A stretch of DNA of 64,000 nucleotides from the NCBI RefSeq assembly GCF_020080835.1, contig NC_058164.1, positions 13,090,142 through 13,154,141 of the forward strand, read 5' to 3'. The stretch is from Cotesia glomerata (Eukaryota; Arthropoda; Insecta; Hymenoptera; Braconidae). Below are positions 62,563-64,000 of the stretch, piece after piece (position 1 is the first letter of the stretch; each line of letters starts with the position of its first letter). The position numbers and the translations under genes were made by a program. The notes under the pieces were generated by a model. The model was not told where the DNA came from. It was given only the letters and a program-made list of their open reading frames with translations, and did not search any database.

Positions 62563-64000
62563 TGTCACAGGGTTTTTATTCCCTGTGTGCGTCCCTCCCT
62601 GCGCCTAAATTTGGCAACAGATCCACACTCGGTGTGTCTCTGAACTTATTATTTTATATTGATTTATGAATTTATTTATTGAATTTAATATTATTAGTAT
62701 TATTTATATTTGAAATTTCTAATATTATGGTTATTAATTTAAGAATTAATTTTATCTTTATTTCAGACATTTATAATGAATTATTTGTAATTTATTATTA
62801 TTATTATTATTATTTGTGTGCATTGCCGTAAATCATTGGCATATAGTACCTAATTTTACTATGAGTGATAAATCATAGCCTTTACTCGCACGGGTGAGGC
62901 CCTACAATATCGATCGCGAGCAAAGAGTTCATTGAATTGGGGAAAATGGCTAGAGAGGCCCTTGTTGTCGAACACGAGGCCTCGAACGGTTTACGGTGAC
63001 AAAAATTGAGCAGACACGCGGTGGCCCGCTTGGTGTGAGGTATGCACGCGGGACCTCCGCTATTGTAAGGAGTGTGGATTTGGTGCCTTGGTTTGAGTTT
63101 CCTTTTCTGGTGAGTACTCACAAGTTGAGATCAATTAATATCCGCACACCGCTGTCTCCTGGCTTAAATAAGTTATTCTTTTACTGTCCAACTAAAATCA
63201 CTATCGATTGATCGGGTCGATCCCGTAGCGAGTAAGGGTTATCATAAGGGAATATTTGTACCTGTCCCGAAAGCCGCGTGTTGTGTCCTCGATACGGCCA
63301 GCAATTTTTTATAATTATTATTGTCAAATTAGGTTTATTATTTTGCGTCATTGACAATTATTATTGTCAAACATTAACTATCATTACAAGTAGTATTTTC
63401 AAGCGCAATTCAGATTTAATATTCTTAAATTTCAATTACTGTTACGATTATTGTTTTGATTGCGGTTATTATTATTCTCGAACGCAATATTGTAAAATAA
63501 GTGGAAGAAAAATTTATATGTTAATCACGAATTCCATCAAGGATTTATTTTGTTATTTAAAGGATAAATTTAGTTTTAAGTAACTTCGTTATTGAATAAA
63601 TAATTTATTTATTTTTATTGAAATTTTCTGATCCATTAATAATTAATGTATGAAAGCTGATTCCCGGATTCTTTTCCTATGACTCATCTTCCTATCTTAG
63701 TCAAATAATCTAGGATATTAGCTTATAATTATTTAGTTATTATTTTTGATTCCAAATAATATACTAATCTCGACTTTGATTATTTCGTGGTTTATTTTCC
63801 ATTCTCATTAATTTAAATCGTTAATTGATCGTCCGGCGCGGCCCCTGGAATTTTTATTATTTTTGGTGATTTTCATAAAAAAAAAATTACCTGGCGTCCA
63901 AATGTGCACTAACCCAGCCTGAGGAGTTTCCGGGTTAATTTTATTATATGTTTAAAAAGGGCGAGCGTAAAATACCCTACCCAGCCGATATCTCCGCCAT
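62563..64000 (+). repeat. 3' LTR of the Gag-only element (runs off the window)
   Basis: Repeats 58272 onward with scattered substitutions and a one-unit difference in an ATT repeat. About 40 bp are missing at the window edge, so the duplication of target DNA cannot be checked. Confidence 0.92.

Larger units (their letters stand above)
58272..64000 (+). mobile_element. Gag-only LTR retrotransposon (non-autonomous)
   Basis: A 5' LTR of 1475 bp, a primer site, about 2.8 kb of internal sequence, a purine tract, and a 3' LTR that leaves the window about 40 bp before its end. The internal part has two overlapping ORFs and no protease, RT or integrase, so it must rely on a helper. LTRs differ at roughly a dozen sites by eye. 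Confidence 0.88.

Overview
This is a eukaryotic, AT-rich, intron-bearing and extremely transposon-dense window. The set of families present (BEL/Pao, Ty1/copia, hAT-like, CACTA-like, piggyBac-type MITE, several Helitrons) fits an arthropod, most likely an insect. A hymenopteran such as a parasitoid wasp is plausible, but the sequence alone does not prove it. Only one gene looks possibly host-derived: the 3' four exons of a BEN-domain-like gene at 15001-16055. Everything else recognisable is mobile or repetitive DNA.

Layout. 1-6102: a Ty1/copia element on the minus strand (RT, integrase, protease, Gag, a probable 5' intron, leader, tRNA-iMet-type primer site, LTR candidate). 6238-8760: decayed Helitron-type Pif1 helicase. 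8690-14170: two diverged copies of a roughly 2-kb non-coding repeat, the first holding an 872-bp piggyBac-type MITE. 14379-14690: 12-bp repeats and microsatellites. 15001-16055: BEN-like exons. 16210-23067: BEL/Pao copy 1 (minus), with two 684-bp LTRs and 5-bp TSD GTGTG. 23123-25111: CACTA/EnSpm-type transposase. 26541-28349 and 28412-31600: two Helitrons tail to tail. 31664-35409: hAT-like element with long inverted repeats and a reconstructable four-exon transposase.

35998-49058 is a nest. A foldback hAT-like element (8-bp TSD) is split by BEL/Pao copy 2 (36881-47389, TSD CATGG). The 5' LTR of that BEL copy is itself split by a palindromic DNA transposon (37453-41690, TSD TAA). 49067-52560 holds Helitron-derived arrays and a Helitron with a duplicated inverted 3' end enclosing a tRNA-like sequence. 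52632-53495 is an LTR candidate. 55400-57591 is a 611-bp tandem array running into a 100-base assembly gap. 57692-58271 is a fragment of another BEL pol, interrupted by a Gag-only LTR retrotransposon with 1.47-kb LTRs that runs to the window end.

The most interesting observations are three. (1) BEL copy 1 has a 58-nt GT-AG intron exactly between Gag and Pol, and copy 2 lacks it precisely, so splicing may decide Gag versus Gag-Pol output, and copy 2 looks like a reverse-transcribed spliced RNA. (2) The BEL family shows an extreme strand-asymmetric excess of the tetramer CGCT in both coding and LTR sequence. (3) Two related TAGGGTG-ended elements with long inverted repeats include one with an apparently intact, spliced, divergent transposase. 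All coordinates and comparisons were made by eye.
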